From: Marinobacter nauticus
GTDB lineage: Bacteria > Pseudomonadota > Gammaproteobacteria > Pseudomonadales > Oleiphilaceae
Direction of reading: 5' to 3'
DNA length: 64,000 nucleotides
NCBI RefSeq assembly: GCF_003634635.1
Contig: NZ_RBJB01000004.1
Location: 722,865 to 786,864, forward strand
The notes under the pieces were generated by a model. That model did not search any database. It worked only from the letters and a program-made list of their open reading frames with translations, and had not been told where the DNA came from. Below are positions 1-7,950 of this stretch, piece after piece; position 1 is the first letter of the stretch, and every line of letters begins with the position of its first letter. The position numbers and the translations under genes are program-made.

Positions 1-2128
1 CGCCGTGTTCGAACGCGGTCAGTAGGCCTCTATCGCCAGACAGGTGAGCCATGATGCGAAGCTCAATCTGGGAGTAGTCAGCGGCCAGCAGCTTGTAGCC
101 TTTCGGGGCAATAAATGCCTGGCGTATGCGTCGGCCTTCCTGGGTCCGAATCGGAATGTTCTGCAGGTTGGGTTCCGATGAAGACAAACGTCCTGTCGCT
201 GTCACTGCCTGATGATAGGACGTGTGCACTCGCCCGGTGCGGTGGTGGATAAGCTCGGGCAGGGTGTCAGTATAAGTGGACTTCAGCTTGCTCAGGCTGC
301 GGTGCTCGACAATCAGCCGGGGCAGTTCGTGCTCGTGGGCCAGCTCCTGCAGAACCGGCTCGGCCGTCGATGGCGCGCCCTTTGGTGTCTTCTTGATGAC
401 CCGCAGGCCAAGTTTGTCGTAAAGGATGGCCTGCAATTGTTTGGTGGAGCCCAGGTTGAAAGCTTCGCCGGCAACCTCGTGCGCTTCCTTCTCCAGTTCA
501 GCCATGCGCTCTGCAAGTTCCTGGCTGTGCTGGCGTAGCGTGCTGGCACTGATCAGGGTGCCCCGCTGTTCCATCCGGGACAGCACCGGCACCAGCGGCA
601 GGTCGATTTCCCGGTAGACGGATTCCAGCTTGCCGGTGTCTTTCAGCCTCGGGGCGAGAGTCTGGTGCAGGCGCAGGGTGATGTCAGCGTCTTCGGCGGC
701 ATAGGGCCCCGCGCTTTCCAGATCGATTTGGTTGAACGTCAGTTGCTTGGCGCCTTTGCCCGCAATCGATTCGTAGGTGATGGTTTCTTCATCAAGATAG
801 GTTCGGGCCAGGCTGTCCATGTCGTGGCGGGTGCCGACCGAATTCAGTACGTAGGACTCCACCATGGTGTCCTCGGCGATGCCCTCCAGCTGTATATCAT
901 GGTTGGCCAGCACGTTTTTGTCGTACTTGAGGTTCTGCCCGACCTTTTTGTGTTTCGGGTCTTCGAGCAACGGCTTCAGCTGTTCCAGCACAGAGTCGCG
1001 GTCCAGTTGCTCCGGCGCGCCCATATAATCATGGCCCAGTGGCACGTAAGCGGCCTTTCCCGGCTCAACAGCAAACGAAACGCCGACAATTTCGGCATCC
1101 ATGTAGCGGAGGCTGGTGGTTTCGGTGTCGAAGGCGAACAGATCGGAATCTTTGAGTTTCTTCAGCCACTGGTCCAGGTCCGCCTGCTCGGTAATGACCT
1201 GATACTGCTTTTCCACCGAAGGTTTCGGCTGTGGTTGGCTGCTCTGGGAGCCTTCGTCTGATGAGGAGCCGTTTTCCAGTTCCGCGATCCACGTGCGGAA
1301 TTCGTACTCTTTGAAGAGCTCCAACAGACTGGCGTCGTCCTGCTGGCGTTCCTGAAGATCCTCCAGCCCGAATTCGAGTTCCACATCGGTCCGGATGGTG
1401 GCCAGCTCCCGGCTCAGGGGCAGGGTGTCGGTTGCTTCCCTCAGGTATTCGCCGATTTTGCCTTTGATCTCGTCGGAATGCTCAATGAGGTTGTCGAGGT
1501 TGTCGTAGCTCTGTAGCCATTTGACGGCGGTTTTCGGGCCGCATTTGTTTACACCGGGAATGTTGTCGACTTTGTCACCCACCAGGGCGAGGTAATCGAT
1601 GATCTGCTCCGGGGTAACACCAAACTTTTCAACGACCCCGTCCCGGTCCATGGCGGTTTCGGTCATGGTGTTGATGAGGGTAACGTGGTCGCTGACCAGT
1701 TGAGCCATGTCTTTATCGCCGGTAGACACGACCACATCGATGCCCTTGCTGGTGGCTTCATGGGCCAGGGTGCCGATGACATCGTCGGCCTCGACGCCGG
1801 GCACGATCAACAGTGGTAAGCCCATCGCCCTGACAATCTCGTGAATGGGTTCAATTTGTACCGCCAGATCATCCGGCATGGGGGGGCGATTGGCTTTGTA
1901 TTCCTCATACATGTCGTGCCGGAAAGTCTTACCCTTGGCATCAAATACCACCACGGTTTTTGAGCCCGGAAAGTCCTGTTCAATCCGCCGCAACATGCTG
2001 ATTACGCCTTTGATGGCGCCAGTCGGGTGATTCTTGCTGGTAGTCAGTGGCGGCAGGGCATGGTAGGCACGGAACAGGTAAGACGATCCGTCCACCAGAA
2101 CCACGGGAGGGTTGGTTTGTTCAGTCAT
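1..2128 (-). CDS. polA: DNA polymerase I (C-terminal part outside window)
   Basis: DNA polymerase I, which fills gaps and removes RNA primers in replication and repair. About 709 codons are present from an ATG whose complement lies at 2126-2128 (MTEQTNPPVVLVDGSSYLFR). The order is a 5'-3' exonuclease domain (about residues 1-290), then a 3'-5' proofreading domain whose exo I motif DTETTSL (near residue 331) and exo III motif YAAEDAD are both present, then the first part of the polymerase domain. The reading frame is open to the window edge and reaches polymerase motif A (DYSQIELR), so roughly the last 200 residues lie beyond base 1. The frame shows no stops or shifts. It is divergent from the DUF2782 gene, as in Pseudomonas (remembered). 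Confidence 0.97.
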   Translation of the reverse strand, partial: MTEQTNPPVVLVDGSSYLFRAYHALPPLTTSKNHPTGAIKGVISMLRRIEQDFPGSKTVVVFDAKGKTFRHDMYEEYKANRPPMPDDLAVQIEPIHEIVRAMGLPLLIVPGVEADDVIGTLAHEATSKGIDVVVSTGDKDMAQLVSDHVTLINTMTETAMDRDGVVEKFGVTPEQIIDYLALVGDKVDNIPGVNKCGPKTAVKWLQSYDNLDNLIEHSDEIKGKIGEYLREATDTLPLSRELATIRTDVELEFGLEDLQERQQDDASLLELFKEYEFRTWIAELENGSSSDEGSQSSQPQPKPSVEKQYQVITEQADLDQWLKKLKDSDLFAFDTETTSLRYMDAEIVGVSFAVEPGKAAYVPLGHDYMGAPEQLDRDSVLEQLKPLLEDPKHKKVGQNLKYDKNVLANHDIQLEGIAEDTMVESYVLNSVGTRHDMDSLARTYLDEETITYESIAGKGAKQLTFNQIDLESAGPYAAEDADITLRLHQTLAPRLKDTGKLESVYREIDLPLVPVLSRMEQRGTLISASTLRQHSQELAERMAELEKEAHEVAGEAFNLGSTKQLQAILYDKLGLRVIKKTPKGAPSTAEPVLQELAHEHELPRLIVEHRSLSKLKSTYTDTLPELIHHRTGRVHTSYHQAVTATGRLSSSEPNLQNIPIRTQEGRRIRQAFIAPKGYKLLAADYSQIELRIMAHLSGDRGLLTAFEHG

Positions 2129-2213
2129 ATCAAAACAGGTCCGGATTCTGATTGAAGCGTGGATTGGCTTGTGCAACTCTAGCCAGAAAGATGAACCAAA
2201 GGGTACCACGAAA

Positions 2214-2552
2214 ATGAAACGATTCGCCTGTTCCGCCCTGCTGTGGGGCTGCTTCTCCGCGCCGTTGCTGGCCCAGGATGAAGGGGCTCTGGATGCCACC
2301 CCGGTGGTTACCCCTCAGGAACCTGTGGTTATTTCCGATTACCAGCCGCCGGAGGGTGGTGCGGAGATTGTTATTCGCCCCGGCGAGAAAGAAGTGTTTT
2401 ATGAGTATCGGGTGAATGGCCAGCTAATGGAGATTAAAGTGGTGCCTGAAATTGGCCCGGAATACTACCTGGTGCCGGCCGACGGCGGTGGCTGGGTTCA
2501 GGATACCGAGTCCGACCTGCTTGTGCCCAGCTGGGTGATCTTCCGCTGGTAA
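2214..2552 (+). CDS. DUF2782 family exported protein
   Basis: A 112-residue protein of the DUF2782 family, whose function is unknown. It starts with a signal peptide (MKRFACSALLWGCFSAPLLA, cleavage near AQD) followed by a short acidic linker. The C-terminal core contains IVIRPGEKEVFYEYRVNGQ, GPEYYLVP and a final W-V-I-F-R-W, which are typical of the family. The open frame extends further upstream, but the Met at 2214 gives a clean signal peptide, so I chose it. DUF2782 genes commonly sit divergently beside polA, as here. It is probably periplasmic; there is no catalytic motif. Confidence 0.85.
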   Translation: MKRFACSALLWGCFSAPLLAQDEGALDATPVVTPQEPVVISDYQPPEGGAEIVIRPGEKEVFYEYRVNGQLMEIKVVPEIGPEYYLVPADGGGWVQDTESDLLVPSWVIFRW

Positions 2553-2565
2553 CCCGTCCTTCCGG

Positions 2566-3063
2566 TCAGATCAGGTTGACCTCAACCGGATCTGATCGCC
2601 TGCTTTCCAGGCCATCCACATCAATGGTTGTGATCGAGAACTCGTAGGCGCCGGGCTGCATCTCCGACAGGGTGTATCGGTTTTTGCTGCCATCGTTCAG
2701 CGGAATGACGCTGAAGCTCTCCTGATGTTTCAGTCGGTAATAGATGCGGTAACCGGCAATCTGACCAGGCGTCAGTGCTGAGCCGTCTTCACGGGTGAGC
2801 GGTGGATTCCAGACCAGGGTTTTCGGGATGTCGGCGCCAGGTGGCTGTGGCGTTTCCTGGTCGTCCGGCTGGCTTTGGCCGAGCGTGGCAAGCAGGTCGC
2901 CCTGCGCCTGTTTGAGGCGGCTGTCTGCCACCTCCGAAGCGCGTTTCGAATCCAGTTTACTGGCTCGCGTGTCTTCCTGGCAGCCGGCCAGAACTATGGC
3001 AAACAGGCAAAGGAGTGTGGCCGCGGTTCGTGACAGCGGACTGGGATAAAGCGTTCTCTTCAT
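2566..3063 (-). CDS. Lipoprotein with fibronectin type III-like domain
   Basis: A 165-residue predicted lipoprotein. The N-terminus is a lipoprotein signal with lipobox LAGC, so the mature protein starts at the Cys. A charged linker rich in Lys, Asp and Gln follows to about residue 85. The C-terminal about 80 residues look like a fibronectin type III-like beta-sandwich (LVWNPPLTREDGS, AGYRIYYR, YTLSEMQPGAYEFSITTID). This resembles small surface or periplasmic adaptor lipoproteins; I do not recognise a specific function. A Met four codons upstream (3075) is an alternative start; neither start has a strong ribosome-binding site. Its stop lies 13 bases from that of the convergent DUF2782 gene. 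Confidence 0.7.
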   Translation of the reverse strand: MKRTLYPSPLSRTAATLLCLFAIVLAGCQEDTRASKLDSKRASEVADSRLKQAQGDLLATLGQSQPDDQETPQPPGADIPKTLVWNPPLTREDGSALTPGQIAGYRIYYRLKHQESFSVIPLNDGSKNRYTLSEMQPGAYEFSITTIDVDGLESRRSDPVEVNLI

Positions 3064-3075
3064 AACTACTCGCAT

Positions 3076-3326
3076 ACGGGGCGCTGCAGGTGCGCCTTCT
3101 GGTATTCGTTCGTATGGAGCCTGAATACAACCGGGAGACGGGCTTCGTTAAAACAGTGTGCGATTATGCCAGCGAGTATTCTGTGATCAAGTGAATAATC
3201 GGTAAAAACCCCTATCTGTGTTTAGTATGAACATTCTAATTTTTAGCCGTACTTTGGTAGGTGAAAGTTACCAAAGGCTCTGCAAAACGCGGTGCCGAAA
3301 CGACTCGGAAAACAGGGAGAACCACC
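3076..3326. other. Intergenic region between lipoprotein and phasin-like gene
   Basis: This 251-base divergent gap must hold the promoters of both flanking genes. It becomes AT-rich from about 3180 to 3250. A TAGTAT at about 3221-3226 could be a -10 element for the rightward gene, but I cannot place a convincing -35. No small gene is evident. Confidence 0.4.
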
Positions 3327-3746
3327 ATGGGTAAACTGAAATCCTATCAGGAACAGCTGCAAGACATCGTTGAGAAAGGCATCAACGCGGCTGAAGAGCA
3401 GCAGAAGAAGCTGGCGTCCAAGCCGTTTGATTATGCAGAAAAGCTGGAAGCGGAAGCGCGTGAGTACAGCGTAAAGACCCTGCGCAAGCGTTACAACGGC
3501 TACTCCGAGAACCTGTTCGAGCAGCTGCGTTCGCTGAACTCCCGCTTTGGCAATTTCGCCGCTGAGCTGGTTGCGAAGCTGGAAAAAGAAGCTGCCGAAG
3601 GTGCGGACGCCGTTTCTGAAGCAGCCGACGATGTTTCAGAAGCCTCTCAGGATGCCAAGAAGTCCGTAACGGCCAAGAAGCCGGCTGCGCGCAAGACCAC
3701 TGCCCGCAAGCCTGCGGCTAAGAAAGCTGCTGCCGCCACTGCTTGA
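3327..3746 (+). CDS. Phasin-like protein with lysine/alanine-rich histone-like tail
   Basis: A 139-residue protein. The ATG at 3327 is chosen over an in-frame codon at 3261 because GGGAG lies 7 bases ahead of it. The first about 100 residues are predicted amphipathic helix (KSYQEQLQDIVEKGINAAEE, FEQLRSLNSRFGNFAAELVA), typical of phasins that coat polyhydroxyalkanoate granules. The last about 35 residues alternate KKPAARK, ARKPAAKK and AAAATA and resemble the histone H1-like tail of PhaF-type phasins, which bind DNA. The likely role is binding of storage granules and the nucleoid (inference). No PHA synthase is in the window, so a general nucleoid or stress protein is the alternative. Confidence 0.65.
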   Translation: MGKLKSYQEQLQDIVEKGINAAEEQQKKLASKPFDYAEKLEAEAREYSVKTLRKRYNGYSENLFEQLRSLNSRFGNFAAELVAKLEKEAAEGADAVSEAADDVSEASQDAKKSVTAKKPAARKTTARKPAAKKAAAATA

Positions 3747-3771
3747 TTCGGCAAGTTGGTGAGTCATACGC

Positions 3772-3797
3772 AAAGGGCGCTCGGTGGAGCGCCCTTT
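3772..3797. terminator. Bidirectional terminator hairpin
   Basis: A perfect 11-bp inverted repeat AAAGGGCGCTC / GAGCGCCCTTT around a GGTG loop. It sits 25 bases after the phasin-like stop and 15 before the convergent DUF4124 stop, with A and T runs on the two outer edges, so it can serve both transcripts. Confidence 0.85.
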
Positions 3798-3811
3798 GTC
3801 ATTAGTGGAGC

Positions 3812-4459
3812 TTAGTTGTCTTCCGGCTCCAGGGGGAGTGTTCGTGTCTCCCCGGTGATTTCTTCCAGGCGCTTGATGTCTGATTCGTAGGCCTTTTTCA
3901 TTTCGCTGATATCCTGACGCTGAGCGGAAATCTCCCGCTCGATATCACGAATCTGGGCTTCGAGCCTGCGGATTTTTTCCAGCGTCGTTTCCGGGATGTC
4001 CCGGCCGGCGCGCTCCATATCCGCCGCGCGGCTCTGCTCGCTGTCGAGCTGGCTGGAAATTACTGAAATGTTCCCGCGCTTCAGCTGGATAATGCCTTCC
4101 AGTTCGCGGATCTTGCGATGCATGGCGCGCACAGCCTGATCCGGATGGCTGAAGCGTTTCAGGAGCAGACGATCCTGCTCCTGCTGGATTTCCAGTTGCT
4201 TCTGGCGCTCTTTCTCAGCTTCCCTGGCGGCGATTTCTTCCGCGGTGGGGGCGGGGGCAACGGTTTCGACCACCCGGCCGTTGTTGCTCAGGATATCGTA
4301 ACCACGTTTGGTCGCTTCCTGGGGAATGGTGTTGCTGATAACCAGCCGTCCGTTTTCATCCGTGTAACGGTACATGGTTGCCTGGGCACCGGCCGCAAAC
4401 AGCAGTCCGAAGGCCGCAACGCCGGCAACAACAGGAGAAACGGTCAGATGGTGACGCAT
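3812..4459 (-). CDS. DUF4124 domain protein with coiled coil
   Basis: A 215-residue exported protein. It has a signal peptide ending near AGAQA, followed by a DUF4124 domain (MYRYTDENGRLVISNTIPQE), a small domain often found at the N-terminus of envelope proteins. From about residue 75 to 205 the sequence is heavily charged and predicted to form a long coiled coil (AAREAEKERQKQLEIQQEQ, RRLEAQIRDIEREISAQ). Its start lies 3 bases past the pyrE stop, so the two are probably co-transcribed. The function is unknown; a periplasmic scaffold or envelope-stress role would be a guess. Confidence 0.75.
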   Translation of the reverse strand: MRHHLTVSPVVAGVAAFGLLFAAGAQATMYRYTDENGRLVISNTIPQEATKRGYDILSNNGRVVETVAPAPTAEEIAAREAEKERQKQLEIQQEQDRLLLKRFSHPDQAVRAMHRKIRELEGIIQLKRGNISVISSQLDSEQSRAADMERAGRDIPETTLEKIRRLEAQIRDIEREISAQRQDISEMKKAYESDIKRLEEITGETRTLPLEPEDN

Positions 4460-4462
4460 TCA

Positions 4463-5101
4463 TCAGACTCCGTAGCGGTCCCGGTAGCTGGCCACGTTCT
4501 CCGCATGGCCGGCAAATTCCGGATTGGACTTCAGGTAGTCCAGTACCTGTTCAAGACGAATGATGCTGACAACGGGGATGCCGAACTCTTTCTCGACTTC
4601 CTGGATGGCGGACAGTTCACCGTTGCCCTTTTCCTGTCGGTCCAGGGCAATCAGCACCCCGGCCGGTTCTGCTCCGGCGGCCCGGATGATGTCGATAGAT
4701 TCCCGGATGGCCGTGCCTGCGGTAATCACGTCGTCAACAATCAGTACCTTACCTTTTAGTGGGGCGCCAACAATATTGCCACCCTCACCATGATCTTTCT
4801 TTTCTTTGCGGTTAAAGGCAAAAGGTTTGCTGTTACCGTCTGTTGCAAGTGCCATGGCGGTTACCGTGGCCAACGGAATGCCCTTATAGGCAGGCCCGAA
4901 AATGATGTCATAATCCAGCCCGCTGCGTGCTATCGCAGCGGCATAGGCCTTGCTTAACTCAAGCAGGTCGTTTCCGGTGTTGAACAGTCCGGCATTGAAG
5001 AAGTAGGGGCTGGTGCGCCCGGATTTGAGTGTGAATTCTCCAAAACGCAGCACATTCCGCTGGATGGCAAATTCAATGAATTTTTGCTGATAGTCATGCA
5101 T
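4463..5101 (-). CDS. pyrE: Orotate phosphoribosyltransferase
   Basis: Converts orotate and PRPP to orotidine 5'-monophosphate, the fifth step of pyrimidine synthesis. The 212 residues match the family length. The PRPP-binding signature [13 protein letters not shown] lies near residue 120, the catalytic flexible-loop region [13 protein letters not shown] lies near residue 95, and the N-terminus [19 protein letters not shown] is typical of PyrE. It is divergent from crc, the same arrangement as in Pseudomonas, and leads directly into the DUF4124 gene. Confidence 0.97.
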   Translation of the reverse strand: MHDYQQKFIEFAIQRNVLRFGEFTLKSGRTSPYFFNAGLFNTGNDLLELSKAYAAAIARSGLDYDIIFGPAYKGIPLATVTAMALATDGNSKPFAFNRKEKKDHGEGGNIVGAPLKGKVLIVDDVITAGTAIRESIDIIRAAGAEPAGVLIALDRQEKGNGELSAIQEVEKEFGIPVVSIIRLEQVLDYLKSNPEFAGHAENVASYRDRYGV

Positions 5102-5126
5102 GGCAAGGCTTCTGGCGGGGTTTGAT

Positions 5127-5138
5127 CTTTAATTAAAG
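5127..5138. promoter_or_regulatory. Palindrome in the pyrE-crc divergent promoter region
   Basis: A perfect 12-base palindrome CTTTAATTAAAG in the 81-base gap between pyrE and crc. A TATCAT at 5150-5155 could be the crc -10 element. The palindrome could be an operator or simply AT-rich promoter DNA; there is no direct evidence for a regulator. Confidence 0.3.
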
Positions 5139-5182
5139 CGTAAAAACGGTATCATACACACAAACCGAATCAGGGAACACGT

Positions 5183-5989
5183 ATGCGGGTAGTATCAATC
5201 AGCGTCAATGGTCTTGAGCAGGCTGTTGAAAAGGGTTTTTTTGACTGGCTTGCCGAACAGGACGCTGATGTGGTCTGTGTGCAGGACCACCGCATGCGCG
5301 CCTACGAAATTGAAGACAGGAACCTGATTCCGGAAGGCTACGAGGCCTACTTCATTGATGGTGAACTGAATGAACACGGTGGTGTCGGCATCTACACCCG
5401 TCATTTCCCGAAGGCCATCATGTATGGCTTTGCCAATGAGCAGGCAGACCGGGAAGGCCGCTTTATCCAGGCCGACTTCGACAAGGTTTCCGTTGCCTGC
5501 GTGCTCGCGCCCTGTGCCCTCGGCCGCGAGGAAGAACTGATCGGTGAAGACGACCTGACAGTGCTCGATCACAAAGACGAGTTCATGGAAGCCTTTGGCA
5601 TCCATATGCAGAAAACCCTGCGCAAACGTCGTCAGTTTATTCTATGCGCGAATCTGCAGACCGCTCACCATGTAACCGACGCCAGCCCGCTTTATCACAA
5701 GACCGATTTCTCCGGTTTCCTGCCCCATGAGCGTGCGTGGCTGGATCGTTTGTTTGATGAGATGGGCTGTATTGATGCGTTCCGCGAGATCAACAAGCAG
5801 AGCAATCAGTTCACCTGGTGGCCGGAGCAGACCGAAGGCTCCCGTAAGAAAGCGGGTATCCGGGTGGATTATCACCTGCTGACGCCGGGTATTCGCAAGA
5901 CCATTCGCGATGGCTGGATTGATGACGAGACCCGGTTCTCTGACCATGCTCCGGTGATCATGGATTACGATATCGAGATCGGGTTCTGA
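5183..5989 (+). CDS. crc: Crc, catabolite repression control protein
   Basis: A 268-residue exonuclease III-fold protein that I assign to Crc, which in Pseudomonas works with Hfq to hold A-rich mRNA leaders in a translation-blocked complex. It aligns along its length with Pseudomonas Crc as remembered (DADVVCVQD, GGVGIYTRHFPKAI, QADFDKVSVA, FSGFLPHERAWLD, RFSDHAPVIMDYD). Residues needed for nuclease activity in ExoIII are changed: the Glu in the LQE motif is Asp35, and the GDxN motif reads A-N-L-Q (Asn157, Gln159). Asp229 and His255 remain. The location beside pyrE and upstream of rph is the Crc locus in Pseudomonas. AGGGA precedes the ATG. Confidence 0.9.
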   Translation: MRVVSISVNGLEQAVEKGFFDWLAEQDADVVCVQDHRMRAYEIEDRNLIPEGYEAYFIDGELNEHGGVGIYTRHFPKAIMYGFANEQADREGRFIQADFDKVSVACVLAPCALGREEELIGEDDLTVLDHKDEFMEAFGIHMQKTLRKRRQFILCANLQTAHHVTDASPLYHKTDFSGFLPHERAWLDRLFDEMGCIDAFREINKQSNQFTWWPEQTEGSRKKAGIRVDYHLLTPGIRKTIRDGWIDDETRFSDHAPVIMDYDIEIGF

Positions 5990-6018
5990 GCCTGACTCTT
6001 AACCCGGGGGAGGTCGCC

Positions 6019-6118
6019 GTTGCGAAAAGCCTCCCCCAGAACCGCTACGAGCACATCCATGTGCGCTTCTCTCCGGCCATCCATGGCCTCCGAAATTCTG
6101 GGGGAGGCTTTCCGCAAC
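6019..6118. repeat. Long inverted repeat between crc and rph
   Basis: Two 23-base arms (6019-6041 and 6096-6118) are reverse complements with a single mismatch; each contains GCCTCCCCCAGAA or its complement. The spacer is 54 bases. It fills the gap between the convergent genes crc and rph. It may act as a two-way terminator or be a REP/MITE-type repeat. There is no poly-T run next to either arm, which favours a repeat element or a processed structure. Confidence 0.75.
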
Positions 6119-6137
6119 GCCGCCCCAGACTTCTGAT

Positions 6138-6854
6138 TTAGCCTTCCAGGGCTTCTTGCTGGATTTCAAACAACTGGTTAATCGCTTTTCTCGCCAGTCC
6201 AAGCATGGCATCCAGCTCCGTTTGCTCGAACGGTGCGCCTTCCGCAGTTCCCTGGATTTCAATGAAGCCGCCTTGATCGGTCATGATCACGTTCATGTCA
6301 GTTTCAGCTTCGGAGTCTTCCGGGTAGTCCAGATCGGCTACCGGGGTGCCCTTGTAGACACCGACAGATACTGCGGCCACCATCTGCTTGAGAGGTGATT
6401 TCTTCAGGCGTTTCTCTTTTACCAGGTGATTCAGCGCGTCTACCAGGGCCACGCAGCCACCGGTGATCGCAGCAGTGCGGGTGCCGCCGTCGGCCTGGAT
6501 CACGTCACAGTCGATGGTGATGGTGTGTTCGCCCAGCGCTTCGAGGTCCACTGCGGCGCGCAGGCTGCGGCCGATCAGGCGCTGGATTTCCACGGTGCGG
6601 CCACCCTGTTTTCCACGGGCAGCTTCCCGGCCCATGCGGCTGCCGGTGGAGCGGGGCAGCATGCCGTACTCGGCGGTGATCCAGCCTTTGCCTTCGCCGC
6701 GCAGGAACGGTGGTACTTTGTTCTCGACAGAGGCAGTACAGATCACCTTGGTGTCGCCGAATTCCACCAGCACCGAGCCTTCGGCGTGGCGCGTGTAGTT
6801 CCGGGTGATGCGGACGTCTCTGGGTTGCTCAGGCGTTCTGCCGCTTGGTCGCAT
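6138..6854 (-). CDS. rph: Ribonuclease PH
   Basis: A phosphorolytic 3'-5' exoribonuclease that trims tRNA 3' ends. It is 238 residues from the ATG at 6854, which has AGGA 7 bases upstream; a longer open frame upstream is not needed. It begins [20 protein letters not shown] and contains [50 protein letters not shown] and the C-terminal [19 protein letters not shown]. All are standard for the family, including the phosphate-binding arginine region. It is divergent from yicC and convergent with crc. Confidence 0.97.
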   Translation of the reverse strand: MRPSGRTPEQPRDVRITRNYTRHAEGSVLVEFGDTKVICTASVENKVPPFLRGEGKGWITAEYGMLPRSTGSRMGREAARGKQGGRTVEIQRLIGRSLRAAVDLEALGEHTITIDCDVIQADGGTRTAAITGGCVALVDALNHLVKEKRLKKSPLKQMVAAVSVGVYKGTPVADLDYPEDSEAETDMNVIMTDQGGFIEIQGTAEGAPFEQTELDAMLGLARKAINQLFEIQQEALEG

Positions 6855-7036
6855 AGTGTGTCCTGTTTCTGAGTATGAATGTCCGGCTGGTGCCGGTCGG
6901 GCGTTTTGAAAGGGCAACGAGTATAGCACGTAGCAAGCGCCCGGCGGGGGAGGCTGCGTGCCCCTTTGGTCGGGTTCGCCGCTCCGGGTGTTTGCCTGTT
7001 AAACTCGATGTTCCTTTGACGAACACTGGAGTCACT

Positions 7037-7906
7037 ATGATCCGCAGCATGACTGCTTTTGCCCGCAAGGACGCCCAGGGTGACTGGGGTACTCTTACTT
7101 GTGAGATTCGTACCGTGAATCACCGCTATCTGGAACCTTCGTTCCGATTGCCGGAGGCTTTTCGTGAGCTTGAGAACCGGTTTCGGGAGGAATTGCGCAA
7201 GCAGGGCTTGAAGCGGGGCAAGGTCGATATCTCCATGCGCTTGCAGTCGGCCGAGAGTGATGTCCAGGGCTTTGAAATCAGTGATGAGATGGCCCGGGCT
7301 GTGAATGAGGCGGCCAATCATATCAACCGTATGCTGGATAACCCGGCCCACATCAATGCGCTCGATATTCTGCGCTGGCCGGGGGTGATGTCTCTGCCCG
7401 AAAAAGACTACAGCGCGGCGAAGGAGGCAGCGGCAGATCTGTTTGCCGATACCGTGGCTGAGTTGACGAGTGTGCGCGAACGGGAAGGCGAGCGCTTGAG
7501 GCCGTTGTTCGAGGATCGTCTGGCCACCATGGGTAAGCTGGTGGCTGAGGTGCGTGAGAGAATGCCGCAACTGCTGGCCGCCCAGGAGCGGAATCTGAAA
7601 GACCGGTTCGAGAAGGCGAAAGTGGAGCTGGATCCGGAGCGTGTGGCCCAGGAAATGGTCATGCTGGCCCAGAAAAGTGATGTGGCGGAGGAGCTGGACC
7701 GGCTGGATGCCCACATCAGTGAGGTTACCGACACCCTGAAGAACGACGATGCTATCGGCCGGCGCCTGGATTTTCTGATGCAGGAGCTGAACCGCGAAGC
7801 CAACACCCTCAGCAGCAAAAGCATTGATGCGGCGGTTACCCGTATTGCGGTGGATCTCAAGGTGTTGATCGAGCAGATGAGGGAACAGGTACAGAATCTG
7901 GAGTGA
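7037..7906 (+). CDS. yicC: YicC family endoribonuclease
   Basis: A 289-residue YicC/YloC family protein. The start MIRSMTAFAR is the family's standard N-terminus and has GGAG 6 bases ahead of the ATG. The central region RTVNHRYLEPSFRLPEAFRE and the C-terminal domain with RRLDFLMQELNREANTLSSK are characteristic. Family members have been described as endoribonucleases affecting small-RNA stability; the DUF1732 C-terminus carries the conserved acidic residues. It is adjacent to rph (divergent) and upstream of gmk across the usp gene. The Usp insertion between yicC and gmk differs from the Pseudomonas order I remember. Confidence 0.93.
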   Translation: MIRSMTAFARKDAQGDWGTLTCEIRTVNHRYLEPSFRLPEAFRELENRFREELRKQGLKRGKVDISMRLQSAESDVQGFEISDEMARAVNEAANHINRMLDNPAHINALDILRWPGVMSLPEKDYSAAKEAAADLFADTVAELTSVREREGERLRPLFEDRLATMGKLVAEVRERMPQLLAAQERNLKDRFEKAKVELDPERVAQEMVMLAQKSDVAEELDRLDAHISEVTDTLKNDDAIGRRLDFLMQELNREANTLSSKSIDAAVTRIAVDLKVLIEQMREQVQNLE

Positions 7907-7913
7907 GGTATAA

Positions 7914-7939
7914 GCCGGGGCGGTTGGTGCCTCCCCGGC
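7914..7939. terminator. Hairpin between yicC and usp
   Basis: An inverted repeat GCCGGGG / CCCCGGC with a 12-base loop, immediately after the yicC stop and just before the convergent usp stop. It lacks a T-run, so intrinsic termination is uncertain. Confidence 0.4.
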
Positions 7940-7950
7940 GTTCGTGCGGT

